A stretch of DNA of 36,523 bases. It comes from an uncultured Clostridia bacterium. GTDB lineage: Bacteria; Bacillota; Clostridia; Christensenellales; Borkfalkiaceae. The notes beneath the pieces are model-generated. The model saw only the letters and a list, made by a program, of their open reading frames with translations, did no database searches and was not told the DNA's origin. Shown piece by piece: positions 1 through 5,173 of this stretch (positions are counted from its first letter, which is position 1; every line of letters begins with the position of its first letter). Where the stretch lies: NCBI GenBank assembly GCA_947627065.1, contig CANQUN010000013.1:1-36523 (forward strand), given 5' to 3'. The position numbers and the translations under genes are program-made.

Positions 1-153
1 GGCGTTTCGCTCCTTGGGCTTACCCCTACCCCCTGCCGCTATGCCGTCGGGCTTGGCTTCCGCGTTGCGCTCGGAGGCGTTCGGCGCGTCCCTCGGGCTT
101 CACCGTTGCCGCCGTCCCTGCGCCGCTCTGCGCCGTCTCCCGCCGTCCTCGGC

Positions 154-474
154 TTATTCCTCGCCGCTGGTCGTGCTGTCGTTCTCTACGGGCGCGGGGG
201 CGATCAGGGGCGCGGCTTCCGTCCGTATGGGTTCGCCGTCAAGCAAGGCGGCCGCCGCTCCCCTCAATACCTCCGACGGCTTCACGCCGTGCGCCTTGAA
301 AATCTCCGCGATCCGCTCCGCTTCGTCCCGGCGAAATGTGGCGGCGATGTTTTTGAAATTTTCGCGCTGTGTGGCGTTTTTCTCGGCTCTTGTGCGCTCT
401 TGGTAGGCTTTATCCGCGCGGCGTTGCGCTTCGCTCCTCTTGGGCTTCTGCGGCTCCTGCTTCGGCTTCTTCAT
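154..474 (-). CDS. Ribbon-helix-helix-like small DNA-binding protein (putative)
   Basis: This 106-residue, highly charged protein starts with a lysine/arginine/glutamate-rich segment (residues 1-40). A short strand (about 42-47, NIAATF) and two helices (about 49-63 and 66-78, with a V-K-P-S-E-V turn) follow, the order expected of a ribbon-helix-helix (Arc/CopG-type) DNA-binding fold. The C-terminal tail is acidic and probably disordered. The ATG at 472-474 has a GGAG element about 10 nt upstream and a good sigma-A promoter at 501-530. It is transcribed away from the rightward early genes, and the AT-rich repeats at 547-655 lie just behind its promoter, so an autoregulator or early-gene repressor is a reasonable inference. 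The fold call is by eye; no close family is recognised. Confidence 0.6.
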   Translation of the reverse strand: MKKPKQEPQKPKRSEAQRRADKAYQERTRAEKNATQRENFKNIAATFRRDEAERIAEIFKAHGVKPSEVLRGAAAALLDGEPIRTEAAPLIAPAPVENDSTTSGEE

Positions 475-500
475 TGTGGAAAACTCCTTTTTTTGCTTTC

Positions 501-530
501 CATTCTACCACGGCGGGCTGCGGCTTGTCA
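501..530 (-). promoter_or_regulatory. Sigma-A promoter for the 154-474 gene
   Basis: On the minus strand TTGACA (complement of 525-530) is followed after 18 nt by TAGAAT (complement of 501-506). The predicted transcription start lies about 20 nt upstream of the GGAG/ATG of the ribbon-helix-helix-like gene. Confidence 0.75.
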
Positions 531-546
531 AGCGGCTTTTTTGAAA

Positions 547-655
547 TTCTTAATTCTGTTATAAATTATCAGAATTATGATAAAAATAATCAAAAAAACT
601 TTTTTCTTAATTCTGTTATAAATTACTTGCTTTTTCCTCTTAATTCTGATAGAAT
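547..655. repeat. AT-rich repeat cluster between divergent promoters (candidate operator)
   Basis: A 22-bp direct repeat with core TTAATTCTGTTATAAATTA occurs at 547-568 and again at 604-625, 57 bp apart. A third partial copy (CTTAATTCTG) is at 639-648 and overlaps the -10 side of the rightward promoter. An inverted copy of the AATTCTG box is at 570-577. The cluster is very AT-rich against GC-rich surroundings and lies between two outward-facing promoters. That is the arrangement of a multi-site operator, possibly for the adjacent ribbon-helix-helix-like protein. Replication iterons are an alternative. Confidence 0.65.
627..655 (+). promoter_or_regulatory. Putative rightward early promoter
   Basis: TTGCTT (627-632) and TAGAAT (650-655) are separated by 17 nt. 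The -10 region overlaps the third TTAATTCTG box, so a repressor bound to the repeats would block it. It would drive the small-gene operon beginning at 1006, leaving a leader of roughly 340 nt. Confidence 0.55.
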
Positions 656-1005
656 AGATAATGTAAAGAGGTTGATGAACTTGCCCCCGATCGGGGCGCT
701 CCCGCCGCTGGCGGCCTTCGCAGATTGACAACTTCACAGCCCCGCGCCGATGGGAAGGGCGCGACGGTTTAAGGCTTCCCCCCCCCCCTGCCGCGCGGGG
801 GTTAAGATTGGCGCGCGGGTATGGTCGGTGGGTTTTACGGCTTTCCCCGTCGAAGGATTCAAAGCACTATAAGCCGCCGCGCTCCGCTTCGTTCGGGGCG
901 CGTGTGTCGGTGCCTTTAAGCGGTTACAAGTCCGCACAAAAACAGAGTAGAGCGGGCGGGGGTTCTCCGTCTGCTTTAATGTTACTGAAAAGGAGATCAA
1001 ACAGC
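656..1005 (+). other. GC-rich untranslated leader, no convincing gene
   Basis: This 350-nt stretch separates the putative early promoter from the first early gene. It contains a GCCCC/GGGGC hairpin near 684-697, an 11-C homopolymer at 778-788, and several GC-rich inverted segments. Open frames crossing it lack ribosome binding sites and give basic, low-complexity translations. I see no hammerhead core (CUGANGA) here and no tRNA. A structured leader RNA is possible but nothing specific is recognised. Confidence 0.4.
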
Positions 1006-1212
1006 ATGGAAAAAGAAATCAAAGTGTACTTCAACGGTCAAACGAATTACGGCGCGTATATTCAAGGGGTAAGCGTCACGCTCCCCGAAAATTACACCAT
1101 GATGCAAGCGGTCAAGGCGATCGGGGCGTTGGGTTACGTCTCTTTTATCCTGATTGAAAGCAACATGAAACACGTTGCAAGCGTCCCCGAATGGGCGCGT
1201 GTGTCGGTCTGA
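1006..1212 (+). CDS. Small early protein, unknown (68 aa)
   Basis: Start ATG 1006 is chosen over longer upstream in-frame starts because AAGGAGA lies about 11 nt before it and the upstream translation is basic low-complexity. The protein begins MEKEIKVYFNG, a likely beta-strand start, and looks like a small alpha/beta domain without known motifs. It is the first gene of the rightward series. Its TGA stop (1210-1212) is embedded in the CTGATGA core of the hammerhead ribozyme at 1204-1270, so the ribosome reaching the stop sits on the ribozyme's 5' strand. No function can be assigned. Confidence 0.75.
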   Translation: MEKEIKVYFNGQTNYGAYIQGVSVTLPENYTMMQAVKAIGALGYVSFILIESNMKHVASVPEWARVSV

Positions 1213-1270
1213 TGATGGCGCGGGTCGTTCCCCGCCGAAACGCTCCCCCCGCTCGGGTGAGCGTCACCGA
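1204..1270 (+). ncRNA. Hammerhead ribozyme 1 (type I topology)
   Basis: Elements in order: stem I 5' strand TCGGT 1204-1208; CTGATGA 1209-1215; stem II GGCG-c-GGG/CCC-CGCC (1217-1236), with an unpaired T1216 and a bulged C; GAAA 1237-1240; stem III CGCTC/GAGCG (1241-1245/1259-1263), extended by CCC/GGG; TC 1264-1265; stem I 3' strand ACCGA 1266-1270. Cleavage is expected after C1265. This would give the next gene (ATG 1295) a 29-nt 5' leader containing AAGGAGA. Stem I is the open helix, hence type I. The extra T next to the core is the only deviation from consensus. Confidence 0.87.
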
Positions 1271-1294
1271 AAACGAAAAAGGAGATTTCCCAAA

Positions 1295-1636
1295 ATGAAA
1301 AAATTTGAACTTCTTGAAATTATCCGCAACGGCGGCGCAACGCTGAACGGCGACGGCTCCCCCGTCCACTATTCGCGCGGCTATCAAGTGAGCCGCCGTG
1401 ATTGCTACGTTCTCGACGTCTCGAACGTCGGGCGCATTCTGCGGGCTGTAAACAGACTTCTGCGCCGCTCTAAGGCGGGCGACTTCGTCGGCGTATGGAT
1501 CGACGGCGGGCGCGCTTATATCGACATATCGGAGCGCGTGGACCGTCTGAGCGACGCTATGCGCGTTGGCATGGAACGCGGGCAAAAATCAATCTTTGAT
1601 TGGTGCTGCAATCGTTGCATCACCCTTCAAGCGTAA
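1295..1636 (+). CDS. Small early protein, unknown (113 aa)
   Basis: The ATG at 1295 follows AAGGAGA and lies 29 nt downstream of the predicted hammerhead 1 cut; longer in-frame extensions would run through the ribozyme and are rejected. The protein begins MKKFELLEIIRNGG, continues with beta-rich segments (G-Y-Q-V-S-R-R-D-C-Y-V-L-D-V), and ends with a cysteine pair (W-C-C-N-R-C). No catalytic motif is recognised. It resembles the small, one-domain accessory proteins typical of phage early regions. Confidence 0.72.
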   Translation: MKKFELLEIIRNGGATLNGDGSPVHYSRGYQVSRRDCYVLDVSNVGRILRAVNRLLRRSKAGDFVGVWIDGGRAYIDISERVDRLSDAMRVGMERGQKSIFDWCCNRCITLQA

Positions 1637-1651
1637 AAGGAGGGCGGAAAA

Positions 1652-1966
1652 ATGATTTTCAAACATCGCGACATTTGCGAAAAGATGACGGCGGAGGAGA
1701 TCGCGGAGGACTACGCGGAGGCGGAAAGGACGTTGACGCGCGTCTACTCGGACGGGGACGGCTGGGACATTTTCGGGGAGGAGCGCGGCGGGCGTTGGAC
1801 GCTTTGGGCTATCGCCCTCCCGAATAGCGGCGGGCGGTCGACGTGGTACGGCGGTCCGGAGCACTTGGCGGGGCTGATCGTCAAGGGCTACAAACGCGCG
1901 GAAAACTTGACGGAAGCGGGGCGGGCGATCCTCTCCCGCTGTCTCGATCTTTCCCGCATAGCGTGA
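1652..1966 (+). CDS. Small acidic early protein, unknown (104 aa)
   Basis: ATG 1652 is preceded by AAAGGAGGG at optimal spacing and only 15 nt separate it from the previous stop. The N-terminus is strongly acidic and helical (residues about 8-30, MTAEEIAEDYAEAERTLTRV), followed by a W/G-rich segment (GWDIFGEERGGRWTLWAI) that may be a small beta sheet. No known domain is recognised. It is probably co-translated with the 1295-1636 gene. Confidence 0.72.
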   Translation: MIFKHRDICEKMTAEEIAEDYAEAERTLTRVYSDGDGWDIFGEERGGRWTLWAIALPNSGGRSTWYGGPEHLAGLIVKGYKRAENLTEAGRAILSRCLDLSRIA

Positions 1967-1989
1967 CGGCATGAACACAGAACAGCGGC

Positions 1990-2017
1990 GCGGCGGAATC
2001 CTCCACGGTTCCGCCGC
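1990..2017 (+). other. Intergenic GC hairpin
   Basis: GCGGCGGAA (1990-1998) pairs with TTCCGCCGC (2009-2017), nine base pairs around a 10-nt loop. It lies in the 81-nt gap before the 2048 gene, 20 nt upstream of its AAAGGAG site. No T-tract follows, so it is not a classic terminator, and it lacks the hammerhead CUGANGA core. Its placement mirrors the ribozymes elsewhere in this operon. Confidence 0.5.
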
Positions 2018-2047
2018 CGAAAATATCAAATAAAGGAGAAAAGAAAA

Positions 2048-2353
2048 ATGGCTACAATTTATGGTTATTCGGCGGTTGAAAAGCTTTTGCAACAGTATAG
2101 CGACAGCGGGCGCGAATACGTCGGCTACACCATCCCCGGCGGCTTGATCGATGGGATGATCATCACGGGCGACAGATTAAAGACGGCGATTATTAAAGAA
2201 GTTTACCTAAACGAATGGAGCAGCGGCGCGATGATTCGCCTATATAACAAGATCCCCGCGAAATATGCCCGCATCGTCGAAATGATCGAAAACAGCGACG
2301 AGAACGACGAACGGGAGCAGGAGAAGATCCGCCGCGCGTTCTATGCGGCTTGA
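2048..2353 (+). CDS. Small early protein, unknown (101 aa)
   Basis: ATG 2048 is preceded by AAAGGAG at 8-9 nt. The protein begins MATIYGYSAVEKLLQQY, with a helical N-terminus, a central beta-rich part (EYVGYTIPGGLIDGMIITGDRLK) and a charged C-terminal helix. The stop is followed directly by ACAG, giving the TGAACAG end motif recurrent in this operon. An unusually complete ribosome binding sequence (2356-2364) follows the stop, just before hammerhead 2. Function unknown. Confidence 0.72.
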   Translation: MATIYGYSAVEKLLQQYSDSGREYVGYTIPGGLIDGMIITGDRLKTAIIKEVYLNEWSSGAMIRLYNKIPAKYARIVEMIENSDENDEREQEKIRRAFYAA

Positions 2354-2355
2354 AC

Positions 2356-2364
2356 AGGAGGTGA
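2356..2364 (+). promoter_or_regulatory. Orphan full-length Shine-Dalgarno sequence upstream of hammerhead 2
   Basis: AGGAGGTGA matches the anti-Shine-Dalgarno sequence over nine bases. No ATG, GTG or TTG start lies at normal spacing; only ATC is at about 8 nt and the ATG inside the ribozyme core is too far. Ribosome binding here would lie immediately against the 5' strand of stem I (2370-2375), so it might influence ribozyme folding. Confidence 0.5.
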
Positions 2365-2369
2365 AAAAA

Positions 2370-2426
2370 ATCGGTCTGATGAGTCGCTGAAAATTGCGAC
2401 GAAACGCCCGCGAGGGCGTCACCGAT
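2370..2426 (+). ncRNA. Hammerhead ribozyme 2 (type I topology)
   Basis: This is the cleanest of the four. Stem I ATCGGT 2370-2375 pairs with ACCGAT 2421-2426. The core CTGATGA is at 2376-2382. Stem II GTCGC/GCGAC (2383-2387/2396-2400) has an 8-nt loop TGAAAATT. GAAA is at 2401-2404. Stem III CGCCC/GGGCG (2405-2409/2414-2418) has a GCGA loop, a GNRA tetraloop. TC is at 2419-2420, with cleavage expected after C2420. The 3' product begins 26 nt upstream of ATG 2447 and keeps its CAGGAGG site. All catalytic-core positions match the hammerhead consensus. Confidence 0.93.
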
Positions 2427-2446
2427 ATAAAACAGGAGGATAAAAA

Positions 2447-2821
2447 ATGCAATTTAGCAAGTACTATCAACCCCGCGTTCATCGCGGAGGACGGAAACCG
2501 AGCGCGGCGACGATCGCCAAAAGGCAAGCGGATGCGGCGCGGGAACAGGAGCGCGACGCGCGCGCCTTCGACGCTTTCGAGGCGGCGGGCGCGGGCTTCT
2601 TCGACGGCTTCGAGATGGTGGACGCCTTTCACCGTCACTACAGCAAGGCGGATGCCGTGGAGACGTTAACGGCGGACGATTGCGCCGACGTTATCACAAG
2701 CGCGGGCGCGACGATCCACGCGGGCGCGGACGGCGTAACCGTTTACGTGATGACGGAGGCGGCGAGGCGCGGCGACGTAAAAAAGGTTGTCCGCTTCAAT
2801 CGGAGCCTCTACGCATTCTGA
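2447..2821 (+). CDS. Small early protein, unknown (124 aa)
   Basis: ATG 2447 has CAGGAGG 8 nt upstream and lies just downstream of hammerhead 2. The N-terminal 45 residues are basic (RVHRGGRKPSAATIAKRQAD) and may contact nucleic acid. The rest is alanine/acid-rich with a helix-forming segment (DAFEAAGAGFFDGFEMVDAFHRHY) and a small alpha/beta C-terminus. No known family is recognised. The stop is followed by ACAG (TGAACAG end motif). Confidence 0.72.
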   Translation: MQFSKYYQPRVHRGGRKPSAATIAKRQADAAREQERDARAFDAFEAAGAGFFDGFEMVDAFHRHYSKADAVETLTADDCADVITSAGATIHAGADGVTVYVMTEAARRGDVKKVVRFNRSLYAF

Positions 2822-2840
2822 ACAGTGCGGCAAGTGCATA

Positions 2841-2880
2841 GCGGGCGCGCGCGCCGCCTCTTGGCGGCGCAAAGTCCCGC
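2841..2880 (+). ncRNA. Strongly structured intergenic RNA element, type unknown
   Basis: Outer helix GCGGG (2841-2845) pairs with CCCGC (2876-2880). It encloses the very stable hairpin GCGCCGCC-TCTT-GGCGGCGC (2851-2870) and an unpaired AAAGT on the 3' side. The element occupies the 106-nt gap before the 2928 gene, as the hammerheads do elsewhere. It has no CUGANGA or GAAA core, so it is not a hammerhead. The GCAAAGTCC string loosely resembles conserved loop sequence in twister ribozymes, but I cannot build that fold with confidence. A different structured element or a simple hairpin are both possible. Confidence 0.35.
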
Positions 2881-2927
2881 CCCATAAATCAAAGACAGCA
2901 CGGAAAGACGGCAAGGAGTAGAACAGC

Positions 2928-3599
2928 ATGAACACAGAACAGAATTTTGAAAAAATGCGCGACGATCTCGCGGCATACATGAACGGAACGGACGGAAAGC
3001 AAGCAACGATCATTTCAATAACCGACTTCGGCGGCTATAACGTTTTGCAAGTCCGCTTGCATTCCGTTGAGTTTGCGCCCTATGCGCAATATAGGAACGC
3101 GATGCGGATAACCTGCACGCCCAAAGGCAAGCGCACAAAATGGCGCATGACCCTGCACGAGGGAAAAGAGTTTGCGATTTTTGCGGGGTGGGTAACGCCT
3201 TCGAAAGAGATCGGAACGACAACGAGAACGGCAAGCGGGACGGTCATTTCCGCATGGACGGCGTGCGACAAAAACGAATTTTATAAACTTGTGGACAGCA
3301 CCGACGGCGCAAAGATCACGGAACAGTCCGAACGGATCTATTTGGATGAGCTGAAAAAGCGGGGCAAGGTTTACGAGGTTTGCACCGTTGACGGCTGCAC
3401 CGAATACAAGACGGAAAGCGAACTTTTGCAAGACTACGAAAAGCGCGGAACGGTTGCGGACAGCGTGCGCCGCTTTGAACTGCAAGGAACGCCCATGCTT
3501 GCGGGGTTGTGCGGTCCGATGTTTGACGGCTACGACGAGAATAACAACGCCCGCATCCGCTACGAGTCGAGCGATCTCTATGCGATTTTGAGCGAGTAA
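2928..3599 (+). CDS. Early protein, unknown (223 aa)
   Basis: ATG 2928 is preceded by AAGGAGTAGAACAGC, giving a GGAG site at about 10 nt. The protein begins with a helix (NTEQNFEKMRDDLAAYM), then a beta-rich domain (about 25-110: IISITDFGGYNVLQVRLHSV). The C-terminal half has charged helices and four cysteines (two in EVCTVDGC), not spaced like a classic zinc finger. It is one of the two largest genes in the early block. No enzymatic motif is recognised, and no function is proposed. Confidence 0.75.
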   Translation: MNTEQNFEKMRDDLAAYMNGTDGKQATIISITDFGGYNVLQVRLHSVEFAPYAQYRNAMRITCTPKGKRTKWRMTLHEGKEFAIFAGWVTPSKEIGTTTRTASGTVISAWTACDKNEFYKLVDSTDGAKITEQSERIYLDELKKRGKVYEVCTVDGCTEYKTESELLQDYEKRGTVADSVRRFELQGTPMLAGLCGPMFDGYDENNNARIRYESSDLYAILSE

Positions 3600-3609
3600 A
3601 GAACAGAAC

Positions 3610-3630
3610 GGCGGGGCTGTTCACCCTGCC
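3610..3630 (+). other. Intergenic hairpin with potential pseudoknot
   Basis: GGCGGGG (3610-3616) pairs with CCCTGCC (3624-3630) around a 7-nt loop. The loop contains CTGTTC (3617-3622), the exact complement of GAACAG at 3601-3606. A pseudoknot can be drawn, but only one base (A3623) would bridge its second loop, so two competing hairpins are more realistic. The element ends 11 nt before the GGAGG of the 3654 gene. Confidence 0.4.
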
Positions 3631-3653
3631 CGGAAATATCGGAGGAAAAGAAA

Positions 3654-3887
3654 ATGAAAGACGAAAAAATTTACTTGGCATTTAACCGTTACGGCGGCAG
3701 CCGCAAGTTTGCAAGCCGTGAACAGATGGACGCCTTCGGGCGCACCGTCCCCGATTGGTCGTATTACAGCACGGACAAAAAGGCGTTTAACAGCCTCTAC
3801 AAGACGGGGCGCGAGGCGTTTGTCCGCGATCCCATTGCGTGGGCGTTCAACCGTCTCCACGTCGATGGCAAGACGCAAGCCGTCTGA
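3654..3887 (+). CDS. Small early protein, unknown (77 aa)
   Basis: ATG 3654 has GGAGGAAAAG upstream at good spacing. The protein begins MKDEKIYLAFNRYGG and is rich in aromatic and basic residues, with about 10 Tyr/Phe/Trp among its first 65 residues, as in small nucleic-acid or protein-inhibitor proteins of phages; this is only suggestive. The stop is followed by ACAG and a GGGGAG/CTCCCC hairpin (3893-3908), and then hammerhead 3. Confidence 0.72.
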   Translation: MKDEKIYLAFNRYGGSRKFASREQMDAFGRTVPDWSYYSTDKKAFNSLYKTGREAFVRDPIAWAFNRLHVDGKTQAV

Positions 3888-3910
3888 ACAGCGGGGAGCC
3901 GTCTCCCCTC

Positions 3911-3987
3911 TTCGGTCTGACGAGAGCGGCGCGGGTACGCCGCCGAAACGGTGAACAGATCCCCACGGGGATCCCACCGTCACCGAA
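3911..3987 (+). ncRNA. Hammerhead ribozyme 3 (type I topology)
   Basis: Stem I TTCGGT 3911-3916 pairs with ACCGAA 3982-3987. The core CTGACGA is at 3917-3923; the C at the variable position is allowed. Stem II has G3924-C3944, a bulged A, then GCGGCG/CGCCGC (3926-3931/3938-3943). GAAA is at 3945-3948. Stem III CGGTG/CACCG (3949-3953/3975-3979) continues past an internal loop into GATCCCC/GGGGATC (3958-3964/3967-3973). TC is at 3980-3981, with cleavage expected after C3981. This leaves a 30-nt leader with AAAGGAGG before ATG 4012. An extra hairpin (3893-3908) sits directly upstream. Confidence 0.92.
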
Positions 3988-4011
3988 AACCTATAAAGGA
4001 GGAACAGAACA

Positions 4012-4230
4012 ATGAAACGGATCTACTTGGCAATCACGAAAAAGAACGAGAACGGCGGAAAATGCGCCTACACGGAATCCTTCACCACGAACGAGAACTT
4101 GCTTGCGGTTATGGAACGCATACCGAAAGAGGCAATCGACGTGACGGTCTGCGAGAAGTGGCGGGCGGAGGAACTTGTCCGCACATGGAACGATCAATAC
4201 AAGGCGCAAGGCGTCTTGGAATGGTTTTGA
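4012..4230 (+). CDS. Small early protein, unknown (72 aa)
   Basis: ATG 4012 has AAAGGAGG upstream within the short leader left by hammerhead 3. The 72 residues begin MKRIYLAITKKNENGGK, likely a strand-turn-strand, and end with a helix rich in W and E (EKWRAEELVRTWNDQY). This alternation fits a single small alpha/beta domain. No relatives are recognised. The next gene begins only 13 nt after the stop, so the two are likely translationally coupled. Confidence 0.72.
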   Translation: MKRIYLAITKKNENGGKCAYTESFTTNENLLAVMERIPKEAIDVTVCEKWRAEELVRTWNDQYKAQGVLEWF

Positions 4231-4243
4231 GGGGGTGAACAGA

Positions 4244-4519
4244 ATGATAGCAAGCGACTTCAAGGAATTTATCGCAAAGGTTGCCGATGCAATGCAGGAC
4301 GAGCTGAACAACGGCAAGGCGGGGCAGGCGTTATCCAAAGAGCTTTTGAAACAGGCGTTGACGAAAAACCCCGACATGACGAACGAGGAATGGCGGAAAA
4401 TGCAAAGGGATTTCATGATGTACAGCTTTTTCCAGATCGTCAAAAATTCTCCCGAACTTCGGGAAGAGTTTGCCTCCCACTTGTGGCGAGAACTTCAAAG
4501 CGAAACGGAACAGCCCTGA
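4244..4519 (+). CDS. Small helical early protein, unknown (91 aa)
   Basis: ATG 4244 is chosen because GAGGGGGTG precedes it; a longer in-frame start at 4175 would overlap the previous gene by 56 nt. The protein is predicted almost entirely helical, with amphipathic segments (FKEFIAKVADAMQDELN; NEEWRKMQRDFMMYSFFQIVK). The TGA stop (4517-4519) lies inside the CTGACGA core of hammerhead 4, as for the first gene of the operon and hammerhead 1. Function unknown. Confidence 0.75.
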   Translation: MIASDFKEFIAKVADAMQDELNNGKAGQALSKELLKQALTKNPDMTNEEWRKMQRDFMMYSFFQIVKNSPELREEFASHLWRELQSETEQP

Positions 4520-4581
4520 CGAGTACCCCGGCGGCACCGGGGCGAAACGGACGGGGGAGCGCGTCTCCCCTCTCCGTCGGC
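4513..4581 (+). ncRNA. Hammerhead ribozyme 4 (type I topology, short stem I)
   Basis: The core CTGACGA is at 4516-4522. Stem II has G4523-C4543, a TA bulge, then CCCCGG/CCGGGG (4526-4531/4537-4542). GAAA is at 4544-4547. Stem III CGGA/TCCG (4548-4551/4573-4576) continues into GGGGAG/CTCCCC (4554-4559/4565-4570). TC is at 4577-4578. Stem I is only GCC/GGC (4513-4515/4579-4581), perhaps with a further GG/CC pair beyond an internal loop, so it is the weakest of the four. Cleavage after C4578 would leave a 39-nt leader with AAGGAG before ATG 4618. Confidence 0.78.
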
Positions 4582-4617
4582 GATAGCCAAATAACAGAAC
4601 AGAAGGAGAACAGAAAC

Positions 4618-4902
4618 ATGATTTGCGTCAATCAACACTTAAAGGGACATCCGCATGACATCCCCGTGGAAGTCAATGAACAGACTTTCCCGAAACTTTT
4701 CTACGCCGGGAAGCAGGTACGCGAGATCGCGGTGTGGCAGGAGGGCGAGGACATCATCGTCCAGACGACGCTCGGGGACATGGAGATCATCATGCGGGAC
4801 GTGCGGAACTTCATCGACAAGAGAACGGAACAGCTGAACGCGGCGATCCTTGCGGGGCAACAGGCGGTAAAACAGCTTGCCGCTTTGCAGGACATGAGAT
4901 AA
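4618..4902 (+). CDS. Small early protein, unknown (94 aa)
   Basis: ATG 4618 has AGAAGGAGAACAGAAAC upstream, giving a GGAG site at about 10 nt, and follows hammerhead 4. The first 65 residues look beta-rich (HDIPVEVNEQTFPKL; EDIIVQTTLGDMEIIM), followed by a long helix (about 66-94, VRNFIDKRTEQLNAAILAGQQ) that may be a coiled coil. No motif allows a functional call. Confidence 0.72.
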   Translation: MICVNQHLKGHPHDIPVEVNEQTFPKLFYAGKQVREIAVWQEGEDIIVQTTLGDMEIIMRDVRNFIDKRTEQLNAAILAGQQAVKQLAALQDMR

Positions 4903-4916
4903 AGGAGGAACAGATC

Positions 4917-5153
4917 ATGGAAATGACGCTTGACGAACTCATCAAAGAGTTTAAGGAGCTGGATTGCGAGGAATACGAGAGCTGGCGGGGAAAACATTGC
5001 TACCGCGTTGTTCTCCCTCTCCCCTTCTTCTTCGACTATTGCAGAAAGTTGGGAATCGAGAGCAAGTGGACGGGAGACTTCCTTCACGAGGCAAAGGGTA
5101 ACGGCTTTGAACTTTCATGGTGCGAGGAAGATATTACACTTGCGATAGGCTGA
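4917..5153 (+). CDS. Small early protein, unknown (78 aa)
   Basis: The start ATG 4917 has AAAGGAGG at 7 nt, and the gene follows the previous stop by 14 nt. It begins MEMTLDELIKEFKELDCEEYESW, a helical acidic segment, followed by a hydrophobic and aromatic stretch (VVLPLPFFFDYCRKLGI) too short and charged to be a confident membrane helix. Function unknown. The stop is followed by ACAGAAC (TGAACAG end motif). Confidence 0.7.
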   Translation: MEMTLDELIKEFKELDCEEYESWRGKHCYRVVLPLPFFFDYCRKLGIESKWTGDFLHEAKGNGFELSWCEEDITLAIG

Positions 5154-5173
5154 ACAGAACGGGAGAACAGAAG

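Noticed and set aside
14-564. Plus-strand open frames across 14-564
   Set aside because: They overlap the minus-strand ribbon-helix-helix-like gene with its promoter and give low-complexity Arg/Ser/Ala-rich translations. Positions 1-153 on the minus strand hold no start that I can support.
778-788. Run of eleven C bases as a phase-variable switch
   Set aside because: It is not within a supported gene or between promoter elements, so slippage would have no clear effect.
734-1000. Minus-strand open frame in the GC-rich leader
   Set aside because: No ribosome binding site, low-complexity translation, and it lies within the leader of the rightward operon.
1990-2025. Fifth hammerhead at the hairpin before the 2048 gene
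   Set aside because: A CCGAAAA segment follows the hairpin, but there is no CUGANGA box and no stem III/UC.
3601-3630. H-type pseudoknot (GAACAG/CTGTTC plus GGCGGGG/CCCTGCC)
   Set aside because: Only one nucleotide would span the second loop across six base pairs, so the full pseudoknot is sterically unlikely; kept only as a hairpin.
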